A DNA stretch of 64,000 nucleotides from Verrucomicrobiia bacterium (GTDB taxonomy: Bacteria; Verrucomicrobiota; Verrucomicrobiia; Limisphaerales; Fontisphaeraceae), in NCBI GenBank assembly GCA_026414565.1, contig JAOAIT010000055.1, positions 124,001 through 188,000 on the forward strand, read 5' to 3'. Of this stretch, positions 44,027 through 53,047 are shown one piece after another. Every line of letters starts with the position of its first letter. Position 1 is the stretch's first letter. The position numbers and the translations under genes were made by a program. The notes beneath the pieces are model-generated. The model saw only the letters and a program-made list of their open reading frames with translations, did not search any database and was not told the DNA's origin.

Positions 44027-46798
44027 ATGAAAGTACCGTGGTTATTCACCTTGTTGGGCGGCTTGATCGTCACCGCAGAACTCCCGGCGGCGGCCCTGAC
44101 CGCCACGCTCGCCCAATGGGGCAGCAACGCCATCGCGGGGGTCAATTTCCCCGCCGGCTTGAAGGATGCCAGTGCCATCGCGGCGGGGCCTAATCATGCG
44201 CTGGTGGTCCGCGCCAATGGCACCGTGCTGGGGTGGGGGGACAACAGTTTCGGCAAGGCCACTCCCCCGCCCGGTTTGCTCAATGTCGTGGCGGTGGCCG
44301 CCGGCGCCAATCATAGCGTGGCCCTGCGGGCCAATGGCACGGTGATAAGCTGGGGCGCCAATGAGTCCGGCCAGACCAACACGCCGGCCTTTACGGATGC
44401 CACGGCCATTGCCGCCAGTGAGTTTTACAACCTCGCCATTTATGGCGGCGGCGCCGTGGCGGCGTGGGGCTCCCCCCCGGCGGCCACGCCCGCCCTGGCC
44501 AATGTCATTTCCATCGCCGCCGCCCCGAGTTACGCCCTGGCGGTGGTCCGGCCGGCCGGCCAGCGCGGTTACGTGGTGGCGTGGGGGTATGGCGCGCCCG
44601 CCGTGCCCGCCAGCCTGGGCTTCAGCGGCACGCTGGATGTGGTGGCGGTGGCGGCTGGTTTTCAACACGCCGCCGCCCTCCTGAGCAGCGGCCAGGTGGT
44701 GGTCTGGGGCAGCAATTACTTCGGCCAGGGCAACATCCCCTCCGGCGTTTATAATATCTTGGGCATCAGCGCCTACAGCAATTATACCCTGGCCCGCCGC
44801 AATGACGGTGCCATTTTTGCCTGGGGGGATTTGACCGGCAGCATTACCCCCCCCGCCGGCTTGAGCAACGTGGTGGCCATTGCTGCCGGCAACCAACACG
44901 CCCTCGCGCTCTTTTGGGAGCCGCTGAGTTTTACGCTGCAACCTCAAAGCGCCACCGTCCTGGTGGGGCAGACCGTTCAATTTCAGGCGGGCGTGACTGG
45001 CAGTGAGCCGATCACCTACCAATGGCAGCGTCAGGGCACCAACCTCCCCGGCGCCACCAATTTCCTGCTGACCCTCGCCAACGTGCAGACCAACCAAGCC
45101 GGCGCTTACCGCGTGGTGGTGGCCAACCCCGTCAGCTCGATCACCAGCACCGCCGCCACCCTCACGGTCCTCGCGCCGCCCGTGGTGGTGACCCCCCCGC
45201 AATCCCAGACCGTCCCCCAGGGCGCGCTGGTGCAATTCACCGTGACCGCCAGCGGCACCTCCCCGCTCAGTTATCAGTGGTACAAGGACGGCACGGCACT
45301 TGCCAACGGCAACCTCTCGGTGTTGTTGCTGCCCAATGTCCAATGGTTTGATGCAGGTACCTACACCGTCGTGATTACCAATATCGCCGGAGCCGTGACC
45401 AGCCCGCCCGCCTCTCTCACCGTGCTGCTGCCTCCCATCATCACCGAGCAACCGCGCAGCCAGACGGTGCTGGCGGGCAGCGCCGTCACCCTCAGCGTCT
45501 CCGCCACCGGGGCCACCTCCTACCAATGGCGCAAGAATAATGTGAACATCCCGGGCGCCACCGGACCCGTTCTCACGTTCAGCCCGGTAAGCACCAATGA
45601 TGCCGGCTTTTATCAGGTCATCGTCTCCAACGCCGGCGGCAATACCCCCAGCGATATTGTTCAGTTGACGGTCCTGGCTGGCGGCGAATCCCGCAGCCTG
45701 GTGGCGTGGGGACAGGAGGAGGTCTTCGTCAGCCCGGTCTGGGTGAGCCTGCGGCCGCCCGGCGGCTTGTCCAACCTTACCGCCATCGCTCTGGGAGGCC
45801 AGCATGGCCTGGTCTTGCGCCGGGATGGGACGGTGGTGGGCTGGGGCGACAACTCCTACGGCCAGGCCGCCGCACCCCCCGGCTTGAGCGATGTCAAAGC
45901 CATCGCTGCCGGCCTGCATCACAGCGTGGCTTTGCGCAGCAACGGCACGGTGGTGGCCTGGGGCCGCAACCAGTTGGGCCAGACCAATGTGCCGGGTGGT
46001 TTGGCGGACGTTAAAGCCATCGCCTGCGGCGCCAATCACACCCTGGCCCTGCGCGCCAACGGGCTGTTGGCCGCATGGGGTGACAATGCCAACGGCAAGG
46101 CCTCGGTTTTCCCTTCCGCCACCAATTTAATCGCCATTGCCGCCGGGGCCGAGCACAGCCTGGCCGTCCGCAGCAACGGCACGGTGGTGGCCTGGGGCAA
46201 CAATGACGATGGCCAGGTGGCCGTGCCTCCCGGTCTATCCAATGTGGTGGCCGTGGCGGGCGGCGATTACCACAGCTTGGCGCTGCGCCGCGATGGCACC
46301 GTGGTGGCCTGGGGCGCGGCCCGGCCGGTGTTCAACTATGACCAGGCCAATGTCCCCACCGGCTTGCGCCACGTCATGGCCATCGCCGCAGGGGGCAGAC
46401 ACAGCCTGGCCTTGCTCGCCAATAACACGGTGGTTTGCTGGGGAGCCAATACTTACGGACAGAGCACCCCCCCGGCAGGACTGGCCGGAGTGGCCATGGT
46501 GGCCGCCGGCCCTGCCCGCAGCCTGGCCCTGGTCCTGCCTCCCCTCCAAATCAGCCCTCCGCGCTTCCTGCCAGGAGGCGTCTTGCGACTGGAAATTGCC
46601 AATCGCGACGGCACACCGCTGGAGGCTGACCGCCTGAAGCGCATTCAAGTATGGACGGCAGGCCGCATCGCAAGCACCGGCGCGGACTGGGTGGCCCTCA
46701 GCAATGCGTTGACCCCGCTCGGCCAGGGGGCCGTCTTCACGGAAACCAACACCTCCCGGCCCTCCCTGCGCCTCTTCCGCCTGACCGAACAACCCTGA
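44027..46798 (+). CDS. secreted RCC1-Ig-RCC1 repeat protein
   Basis: 923 aa. Signal peptide (MKVPWLFTLLGGLIVTAELPAAA). Residues about 30-310 hold RCC1-type repeats of roughly 39 residues (AIAAGPNHALVVRANGTVLGWGDNSFGKATPPPGL pattern). Residues about 312-565 hold three Ig-like domains (QSATVLVGQTVQFQAGVTGSEPITYQWQ; each with Y-Q-W and DAG-Y core). Residues about 570-855 hold a second RCC1 set. A short beta-rich C-terminus ends SLRLFRLTEQP. RCC1 repeats make a seven-bladed propeller, so two propellers bridged by three Ig domains are expected. Probably extracellular adhesion or glycan binding; no catalytic motif seen. Confidence 0.85.
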   Translation: MKVPWLFTLLGGLIVTAELPAAALTATLAQWGSNAIAGVNFPAGLKDASAIAAGPNHALVVRANGTVLGWGDNSFGKATPPPGLLNVVAVAAGANHSVALRANGTVISWGANESGQTNTPAFTDATAIAASEFYNLAIYGGGAVAAWGSPPAATPALANVISIAAAPSYALAVVRPAGQRGYVVAWGYGAPAVPASLGFSGTLDVVAVAAGFQHAAALLSSGQVVVWGSNYFGQGNIPSGVYNILGISAYSNYTLARRNDGAIFAWGDLTGSITPPAGLSNVVAIAAGNQHALALFWEPLSFTLQPQSATVLVGQTVQFQAGVTGSEPITYQWQRQGTNLPGATNFLLTLANVQTNQAGAYRVVVANPVSSITSTAATLTVLAPPVVVTPPQSQTVPQGALVQFTVTASGTSPLSYQWYKDGTALANGNLSVLLLPNVQWFDAGTYTVVITNIAGAVTSPPASLTVLLPPIITEQPRSQTVLAGSAVTLSVSATGATSYQWRKNNVNIPGATGPVLTFSPVSTNDAGFYQVIVSNAGGNTPSDIVQLTVLAGGESRSLVAWGQEEVFVSPVWVSLRPPGGLSNLTAIALGGQHGLVLRRDGTVVGWGDNSYGQAAAPPGLSDVKAIAAGLHHSVALRSNGTVVAWGRNQLGQTNVPGGLADVKAIACGANHTLALRANGLLAAWGDNANGKASVFPSATNLIAIAAGAEHSLAVRSNGTVVAWGNNDDGQVAVPPGLSNVVAVAGGDYHSLALRRDGTVVAWGAARPVFNYDQANVPTGLRHVMAIAAGGRHSLALLANNTVVCWGANTYGQSTPPAGLAGVAMVAAGPARSLALVLPPLQISPPRFLPGGVLRLEIANRDGTPLEADRLKRIQVWTAGRIASTGADWVALSNALTPLGQGAVFTETNTSRPSLRLFRLTEQP

Positions 46799-46853
46799 TC
46801 CCTGAGGGAGTCGAAGTCCTGCCCCGGCCGGACAGCCTCGTGCGTCTCGCGTG

Positions 46854-49800
46854 TCAGCATCCATTCCTTTTTTCCCGCGGCTTGCCGGCGCGGTGGATGC
46901 GGAGGGTGAAACCGCGGCCGTTCTCAAAAGGCTCGACGGTGGCGGTGACTTCCAGGACGGGATGGCGGACGGTGGCCAGGCCGTAGCTGCGGTAGGTGGG
47001 GGCAAAGAGTTCGGTCTCCACCATGCCCGTCCAGTCCGCCAGCGTCAGGAATTTCATCGGCTCGCCGGTGCTCTGGTGGAAGAGCCGCTGCTCGATGACC
47101 AGGCCGCAGGTCACAACGGACTGGCCCACAAATTCACCCAGCCGCGCCACCGGGCAATACGTCTCCCACGCCACGTGCTCAAAGAGTTCGAGCGGATGAC
47201 CGCTGACGGGGAAACCCAACAGCTCGGCCTCCCCTTCCAGGCGCTGGCGGCGGGTGGGTTCCTGCAACGGGGCATCGCCCAGGCGTTCAGCCCCGGGCGG
47301 CGGCAGGAGCCAGCCCTGGCCGCGGCCCGCCTCGGCGGGACCAAAGGCGCGCCGCAGCCATTGCGCCTCCCAGAACAGCCGTGTGCGGCTCAGGCCAAAT
47401 TCGTCCAGCGCCCCGGCGCGGATGAGCAGCTCCATTTCCTCCGGCGCGGGGCCGACGCGCGCGTAGAAATCGCGCACCGACGCAAAGGGGCCCTGTCGCC
47501 GCGCGGCCAGGAGCCGTTCACCAGTGGCCTGCGTCAGTCCTTTGATTTGGGTTACCGGCACGCGAATGGCCCGCGCGGGGAAGGCCGGGCGGGAGGGGGC
47601 CGCCTTCTCCGATGGGAGGGGCTCCGGGACGGAATGAGGCCTGTTCACCACCATGAAGCCCGGCCCCGGTTCATTGACGCTGGGCGGCAGGAGGGGGAGG
47701 CCCAGCCGGTGGCATTCGAGCACATAGACCAGCAGATCATAAAAGCCCTTGCCGTGGCTCAGCACCGCCGCCATGAACTCCGCCGGATGGTATCGCTTGA
47801 GCCAGGCGGAGAGGTACGCTTCCACCGCGTAGGCCGTGGAGTGGGCCTTGCAAAAGGCGTACCCGGCAAAGCCGGTGACCAGATCCCACACCTCGCGGAT
47901 GACGGCCTCAGGGTGTCCGCGCGCGCGGGCGGCGGCGAAAAATTCGCGGCCGATTTCCTGGATGGTTTCCAGCTTTTCCCTGCCCAGCGCGCGGCGGAGC
48001 TGATCGGCGCGGCCGGGCGGCAGGCCGGCAAAGGCCTCGCAAATTTGCAGGACGTGCTCCTCATACACCACCAGGCCGAACGTGCCTCTCAGGCACGGCT
48101 CCAGCGAAGGATGCGGATAATCGGGCGGCTCCAGCCCTTGGTAGCGGCGGCAGAACTTTTGTTTTTTCTGCTCGTTGGCGGCGCCGGGGCGGATGACGCT
48201 GACCAGCGCCACCAGGCCGTCTATTTCGCGGATGTTGCTCTGCCGGCAAAGGCCCACCATGGCAGGTGACTCGATATGATGCACGGCGCGCGCCTGGCCG
48301 CCGGCAATCAGCTCCCAGACGGCGGGATCATCCCACGGGGCGAGGTCCGGCAGCCCGCCGTCCAGCGGCGCCAACGTTTCGGTTTCCCCGGCGGCCGGGC
48401 GCCGGCCGGCGTTTTCAGGCGGCGCCGTTTCCCGGGATATTTCCGCTAGGGCGTCGCGCACCACGGCCAGGCCGCCCTGGGCCAGAATGTCCAGTTTCAC
48501 CAGGCCAAGAGCCTCGACGGCGTCCATGTCGTACTGTGTGGCGGGCCAGCCTTTGTGGGCGCGGAAGGTGGGCGCAAGCTCGTGCATCGGCTGGCGCGAG
48601 AGCACCACGCCGCAGGGGTGCATCTTGGGATACCGCGGGAAACCGTCCAGAAACTCCGCCATCTCCAGGGCGGAGCGGTACGGCTCTTCGTCCAGCGGCA
48701 GATCGCGGCACTCAGGGCTGGCCCGCAGCAGTGGCACAAGCCCGCGGGCGCGGCCCCAGGGGAAATGCTCGGTGAAACGCCGCACCTGATGCTCGGACAG
48801 GCCGAGGGCCTTGCCCACGTCGCCCACCGCGCCGCGGGCCTGGTAGGTGGAGAACCCGCCCACCACCGCGCAATGCTCCGGGCCGTATTTCTCAAAGAGC
48901 AGCGCGATGACATCGTCTTTGCAATCGTGGGGGAAATCCACGTCAATATCCGGCAGCTTGTGCATGGCCATGCGCTCCCGGTTGAGAAAGCGGCGGAAGT
49001 AGAGCTCAAAGCGCAGCGGGCACACCTGGCTGATGCCCAGGCAATAGCAGACCAGCGAATCAGCCGCGCTGCCGCGGGTGAGCCAGTCAATGCCCCGCCG
49101 GCGGCACTCGCGCAGCAAATCCCACACCACCAGGAAATAGTCCTCGTAGCCCACCTCCCCAATGATGCCCAGCTCCTCCTCCAGTTGCGGCCGCACCTGC
49201 GCCCAGCGTTCAGGGTAACGGCGGCGCGCGCCTTCCATCACCAGCCGCCGCAAAAACGCGCGCGCGCTGGAGCCGTCCGGCGGTTGAAACGCCGGGAATT
49301 GCGGCGGGCCGAAGGGGAAGCGAAAACCCCGGCAGCGCGCAGCAATCTCGGCATTGCCGGCCAGGGCGCGGGGGGGCAGGCGGAGGGACTGGCGTAACTC
49401 GGCAGGCGTGCGCCAGTGCAGCTCGCCGGCGAGCTTGGCGGGATGCTCCTGCCGCAGTAGGGTGAGGGTGCGGATGGCCTCCACCACCTCGAATTTCCAG
49501 CGGTCCTGGGGCGTGGCGTAATGCACCGGCTGCCCCCACGCCAGGGGCAGATGCGCCGGAAAACGGGCGGCGTCCTCGGGGGCGCACACCAGCCCGTAAA
49601 AACGGCCGGGAAACCACGCTGCCAGCCGCGCGTCCGCCCCCACCGCCAGCAGGCCGTCCGTCCCTTCCTCCAACTGTTGCCGCGACCATTGCCCCGGCGG
49701 CAGGCTGAGCCACCGGCAGAGCCGGGCATAGCCTTGCTGGTTTTCCACGAACAAAACCAGGGGCCGGCCTTCGAGGGTGATTTCTGCGCCCACCAGCGGT

Positions 49801-51242
49801 TGCAGGCCGGCGGCCTGGGCCTGCTGCACAAACTCCGGCGCGCCATGCAGATGGCCCAGATCGGCCAGCCCCAGCGCGGGCGTTTCGTGCTGTTGCGCCA
49901 GCCGGATGATGTCGCGAATGGCCAGGGTGGACGCCAGAAATGAATAATAACTGCGCACCCGCAACGGAATGACGGGCACGGTGGCCGGGCGCCGGAACGT
50001 CCCGGGCGTGGCCACCGCCTTGCTGCAGCCTGCTTGCCGTGGGGGGGAGTGCTCCCGGGCGGGTTCAGTGGGGGCGCTGCGCTCCGCCAGCAACAGGTCA
50101 TGCCCGCGCTGGACCACGCCCCGGCCGAACTTTTCGCGCAGGGCATCCACGGCGGCGGCCAGGCGGCGGCGCGCGGCAGGGCGGCCATCACCGGGCAGCA
50201 GCTCCAGGGCGCCGGTCAAGTGGCCATCATACAGATGGGTCAGCCGCAACGAGACAAGGCGGAGGCTCACGCGGCGGCGCCAGGCCCGTTTCAGGAGACT
50301 GCGCAGGCGGCCGTACACTTCGGTTTCCACGCACACCGGCTCAGGCAGGCTTTCACTGCATTGATCCTCCGCCATGTCATTGTAACGCACCTTCACGGTG
50401 AGCGTCCGGGCGGCCTGGCCGGTGGCCCGCAGCCTGGCAAACAGCTCGTCGGCCATGCGGCGCAGGACAGCCTGCGCGTATTCCTCGTCGGTGATGTCCT
50501 GCGCAAAGGTTTCCTGCTGGCCCAGCGATTTGGCCGGGGCGCGGCTGGGCACCACGGGGCGATCATCCAGACCGCGCGCAAAGCGATGCAGCGTTCCCGC
50601 GGCGGAACCCACCAGGACTTCGAGCAGCTCCGGCGGGGTGGCCGCGATCTGGCCCACCCGCGCCAGCCCGGCGGCATCCAGACGCGCCCCCAGTTTGGGC
50701 CCCACGCCCGGCAGCCAGCGGTTGGGCAGCGGCGCCAGAAACCCGGCCTCCCTGCCCGGCGGGACTTCAAGCAGCGCGGCGGGCTTGTTCAGCTTGGAGG
50801 CCACCTGGCTCACGAGCTTGTTGGTGGCCACGCCCTCGCTGACGGAGATTTTGAGCGATTGCCGGATCGCTTCGCGCAGGCGCCGGGCCACCTCAAGGGG
50901 CGGACGCCGCGCCCCGGTTACGTCCAGGTAGCCCTCGTCAATCGAGGCCACCTCCACCTCCGGCGTGAAGTCGTAGGCGTAGGAAAACATCCACTGCGAA
51001 AATTGCTCGTACTTTGCAAAATCCCCCGGCAGCAGGATCAACTGCGGACACAACCGGCGGGCCAGCGCCGCGGGCATGGGAGTGTAAATGCCAAACCGCC
51101 GCGCCTCGTACGAGGCGGACGCAATGATGCCGCGCTTTTCCCCGCCCACGGCAACGGGCCGTCCGCGCAGGCGCGGGTCCGCCGCCTGCTCCACCGAGGC
51201 GAAGAAGGCATCGGCGTCAAGGTGGATGATGCCGTTGAACAT
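46854..51242 (-). CDS. dinB-dnaE2: fused Y-family DNA polymerase (DinB) and error-prone DnaE2/ImuC polymerase
   Basis: 1462 codons without interruption. Residues 1-385 are a complete Pol IV-type enzyme: Asp9 and Asp11 in HLDADAFFASVE, steric-gate Phe14, catalytic Asp102-Glu103 in SIDEGYLD, helix-hairpin-helix (LPGVGPKLGARLDAAGL) and little finger (240-350). Unlike ImuB, its catalytic residues are kept. A basic Pro-rich linker of about 35 residues leads to residues 425-1462, a C-family polymerase III alpha: degenerate PHP (Arg428/Arg430 in place of the metal-binding HxH), TRGSAADS, PDIDVDF with Asp765 and Asp767, third Asp918 (VKLDIL), HhH (IKGLTQATGERLL), and OB fold. It ends just after the OB fold, as in DnaE2/ImuC, lacking the tau-binding domain of DnaE1. 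Lies downstream of lexA. Probably a translesion mutasome in one chain. Confidence 0.92.
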   Translation of the reverse strand: MFNGIIHLDADAFFASVEQAADPRLRGRPVAVGGEKRGIIASASYEARRFGIYTPMPAALARRLCPQLILLPGDFAKYEQFSQWMFSYAYDFTPEVEVASIDEGYLDVTGARRPPLEVARRLREAIRQSLKISVSEGVATNKLVSQVASKLNKPAALLEVPPGREAGFLAPLPNRWLPGVGPKLGARLDAAGLARVGQIAATPPELLEVLVGSAAGTLHRFARGLDDRPVVPSRAPAKSLGQQETFAQDITDEEYAQAVLRRMADELFARLRATGQAARTLTVKVRYNDMAEDQCSESLPEPVCVETEVYGRLRSLLKRAWRRRVSLRLVSLRLTHLYDGHLTGALELLPGDGRPAARRRLAAAVDALREKFGRGVVQRGHDLLLAERSAPTEPAREHSPPRQAGCSKAVATPGTFRRPATVPVIPLRVRSYYSFLASTLAIRDIIRLAQQHETPALGLADLGHLHGAPEFVQQAQAAGLQPLVGAEITLEGRPLVLFVENQQGYARLCRWLSLPPGQWSRQQLEEGTDGLLAVGADARLAAWFPGRFYGLVCAPEDAARFPAHLPLAWGQPVHYATPQDRWKFEVVEAIRTLTLLRQEHPAKLAGELHWRTPAELRQSLRLPPRALAGNAEIAARCRGFRFPFGPPQFPAFQPPDGSSARAFLRRLVMEGARRRYPERWAQVRPQLEEELGIIGEVGYEDYFLVVWDLLRECRRRGIDWLTRGSAADSLVCYCLGISQVCPLRFELYFRRFLNRERMAMHKLPDIDVDFPHDCKDDVIALLFEKYGPEHCAVVGGFSTYQARGAVGDVGKALGLSEHQVRRFTEHFPWGRARGLVPLLRASPECRDLPLDEEPYRSALEMAEFLDGFPRYPKMHPCGVVLSRQPMHELAPTFRAHKGWPATQYDMDAVEALGLVKLDILAQGGLAVVRDALAEISRETAPPENAGRRPAAGETETLAPLDGGLPDLAPWDDPAVWELIAGGQARAVHHIESPAMVGLCRQSNIREIDGLVALVSVIRPGAANEQKKQKFCRRYQGLEPPDYPHPSLEPCLRGTFGLVVYEEHVLQICEAFAGLPPGRADQLRRALGREKLETIQEIGREFFAAARARGHPEAVIREVWDLVTGFAGYAFCKAHSTAYAVEAYLSAWLKRYHPAEFMAAVLSHGKGFYDLLVYVLECHRLGLPLLPPSVNEPGPGFMVVNRPHSVPEPLPSEKAAPSRPAFPARAIRVPVTQIKGLTQATGERLLAARRQGPFASVRDFYARVGPAPEEMELLIRAGALDEFGLSRTRLFWEAQWLRRAFGPAEAGRGQGWLLPPPGAERLGDAPLQEPTRRQRLEGEAELLGFPVSGHPLELFEHVAWETYCPVARLGEFVGQSVVTCGLVIEQRLFHQSTGEPMKFLTLADWTGMVETELFAPTYRSYGLATVRHPVLEVTATVEPFENGRGFTLRIHRAGKPREKRNGC

Positions 51243-51557
51243 CCGCAGGGAAGGGGAGGTTGGGGGGCGTTACCAGGTTGCCAGGTGGCAGGGAACAAAA
51301 GAGTATTTTGCTGAATCACCCCCCGCGCTTAAGGGGGGTTCAGCCGGATCATGAGCCCCCCCGGCGCCTCCGGCGATGCGGTTCGTCCAGGAAACGGCGG
51401 CGGGGCGTATGGGCCGGGCCGGATCCTGCTTCGCCAAAGCAGGCCCTCGGCGGCTGATCGCATACCTCGCCCCGCAGAACTTCCGGGCTGCCAGACCGGC
51501 TTCCCCGTCTGCAAAAGTTAAAAACCTTTCACTGTTTTCCTGCATAACTCCCTCCGC
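51243..51557. other. 315-bp gap between lexA and the polymerase fusion
   Basis: No confident gene. Two inverted repeats are seen: CTGAA-TCA-CCCCCC / GGGGGG-TTCAG (51311-51343) and CCTGCTT / AAGCAGG (51425-51443). A minus-strand frame 51545-51270 (91 codons) exists but has mixed codon use and no family match. No copy of the lexA palindrome and no clear Shine-Dalgarno sequence before the polymerase ATG are visible, so how the fusion is transcribed (read-through from lexA or own promoter) is open. Confidence 0.55.
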
Positions 51558-52181
51558 TCACCCCACCTTCCCGCGCACCAGCCCCACCATCACCCCCTGA
51601 ATGACCAGCTCGGCGGCGGGGATGAGCTTGGGATACCTGGGATTTTCGGCCTTGAGGTAGGGGCGGCCACGCTCCACCACATACGTCTTCAGCGTGCTTT
51701 CGTTGTCAATCAACGCCGCCACCACTTCGCCGGGCCGGGGAATCCGGCCGTGTTCCAAAATCACAATGTCGCCGTCTATGATGTGCCGCCCGATCATCGA
51801 ATCGCCCCGCACCCGCAGCGCAAACGTCCGCGCCGTGGGTTGAATGCCCAGCGTGCGCACATCCACCGACACGCACCCCTCGGCCTCCTGCTGCCGGTCC
51901 TCGGCAAAGCCGGCCGGGATGCTGCCAAACAGCGGGATGTCCACCACCGCCTGCCGCAGCCGCGCCAGGGGCGAGGCCAGGCGCCACGAGCGCGCCTTGC
52001 CCGGCTCATGCGCCAGCCAGCCCTTGCGCTCCAGCGCCGCCACGTGACACGCCGCCGCCCGCGGGCTGCGGAAACCAAAATGCGCCGCAATTTCGCGCAG
52101 GCTGGGCATCGGCCCGCCCGCCTGCTGCCGGGCCTGAAACAGCGCCAACACCCGTTTTTGTTGTTCCGTCAACGGTCTCAT
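51558..52181 (-). CDS. lexA: SOS repressor LexA
   Basis: 207 aa. N-terminal winged helix (residues 1-66; SLREIAAHFGFRSPRAAACHVAALERKGWL as in LexA but with a distinct recognition helix). Self-cleavage site Ala90-Gly91 (SIPAGFAED). Catalytic Ser128 (RGDSMIG) and Lys165 (STLKTYVV) of the S24 domain. RecA-stimulated autocleavage would derepress its regulon. The gene lies between DUF1638 and the polymerase fusion on the same strand, with a palindrome directly over its promoter. Confidence 0.95.
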   Translation of the reverse strand: MRPLTEQQKRVLALFQARQQAGGPMPSLREIAAHFGFRSPRAAACHVAALERKGWLAHEPGKARSWRLASPLARLRQAVVDIPLFGSIPAGFAEDRQQEAEGCVSVDVRTLGIQPTARTFALRVRGDSMIGRHIIDGDIVILEHGRIPRPGEVVAALIDNESTLKTYVVERGRPYLKAENPRYPKLIPAAELVIQGVMVGLVRGKVG

Positions 52182-52185
52182 AATA

Positions 52186-52222
52186 ACTATACAAATGTAT
52201 AGTAATCGGGGAAAGAAATCAA
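52186..52222 (-). promoter_or_regulatory. lexA promoter with palindromic operator ACTATAC-N4-GTATAGT
   Basis: Perfect 18-bp inverted repeat 52186-52203: ACTATAC, spacer AAAT, GTATAGT. On the minus strand it contains a -10-like TATACA (52201-52196), 15 bp after a -35-like TTGATT (52222-52217). The palindrome ends only 4 bp before the lexA ATG, so the mRNA leader must be very short. Geometry (5-bp half-site ending in C, N4, G) matches N4-spaced LexA boxes, but the half-site TATAC differs from the GAAC or TGTTC types. Autoregulation by LexA is inferred. Confidence 0.65.
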
Positions 52223-52282
52223 GCCCTCCTCTTGAGCTGCTGCCCTCTCCGCCCGAAAATCGCCGGCGCCCCGGCCCGTTTT

Positions 52283-53044
52283 TCAGGAGATGGCACGGAT
52301 CACGCCGTCATCGTAGGAAGGTTCAATCCGCGCCCCGGCGGGGACTTCCAGAAAATCCTCGCCGCTCCAATCCCCGTGCAACCAGCGGCGCAGGAGGGTC
52401 AAGTCCCCCGCCAATTCCTCAAAAGTCCAGCCGCGTTTCTGGCAAATCTCCTGCACCTGCGCCCGCAAATTGAGCACGCGGGTGAAATCATACTCAATCA
52501 AGATGCCGTGGGTATAGTGGCTGAGCCATTCATTCATGGCCTCGACCAGGTACTGGGCGGCTTCCTCCCCATATTTCTCCACCCAGGCGGTGTAGGTGTC
52601 GCTGCCTTCGGCCACCGGGCCGGGGCGGTTGGGCAGGAGATTCACCCCCTGCGGCAGGGCCCGCTGGCCGCGGCGGGCCATGCACTCCAGCCAGCCGCAG
52701 GTGTAATAATACGCGCCGGGACGTTCCTGCTGCTGTTGCGCGTAACGCTGGCGCGACCCGAGAAAAAAGGTGATGCAATCATGCGCGCGCGGCACGATGA
52801 GCCGCGTGTGGCGCGCCTGCAGGCCGGCAATGAGGTTGCCGCACAGGCCATACCCCAGCAGGATGGCGTCGTACTTGCCCTCCGGCACGGCGTCCACCCG
52901 CGCCTGCACCTGGCCGCGGCCGTGGGCGGGGTTGTCATGATAGCCCTGGGGGAGGAATTCCAAATCCAGCAACAGCGGCGAAGTGGCGGCCAGAAAGCAC
53001 ACCTCGCGCACCATGATTTCACAGGCCAGGACTTTGCAGAGCAT
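52283..53044 (-). CDS. DUF1638 family protein
   Basis: 253 aa. Family features: VLACEIMVREVCFLAA at the N-terminus, ILLGYGLCGNLIAGLQARHTRLIVPRAHDCITFFLGSR, TCGWLECM, and IEYDFTRVLNLRAQVQEICQKRGW. DUF1638 proteins occur near corrinoid-dependent methyltransferases in other organisms; no such gene is here. Conserved Cys residues (in ACEIM, GLCGN, HDCI, TCGW) could bind metal. Starts 3 bp after the ThuA gene and ends 101 bp before lexA. Confidence 0.85.
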   Translation of the reverse strand: MLCKVLACEIMVREVCFLAATSPLLLDLEFLPQGYHDNPAHGRGQVQARVDAVPEGKYDAILLGYGLCGNLIAGLQARHTRLIVPRAHDCITFFLGSRQRYAQQQQERPGAYYYTCGWLECMARRGQRALPQGVNLLPNRPGPVAEGSDTYTAWVEKYGEEAAQYLVEAMNEWLSHYTHGILIEYDFTRVLNLRAQVQEICQKRGWTFEELAGDLTLLRRWLHGDWSGEDFLEVPAGARIEPSYDDGVIRAIS

Positions 53045-53047
53045 GGC

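Noticed and set aside
51270-51545. 91-codon minus-strand frame between lexA and the polymerase fusion
   Set aside because: Mixed codon use, contains the G6/C6 inverted repeat, no family similarity; more likely non-coding.
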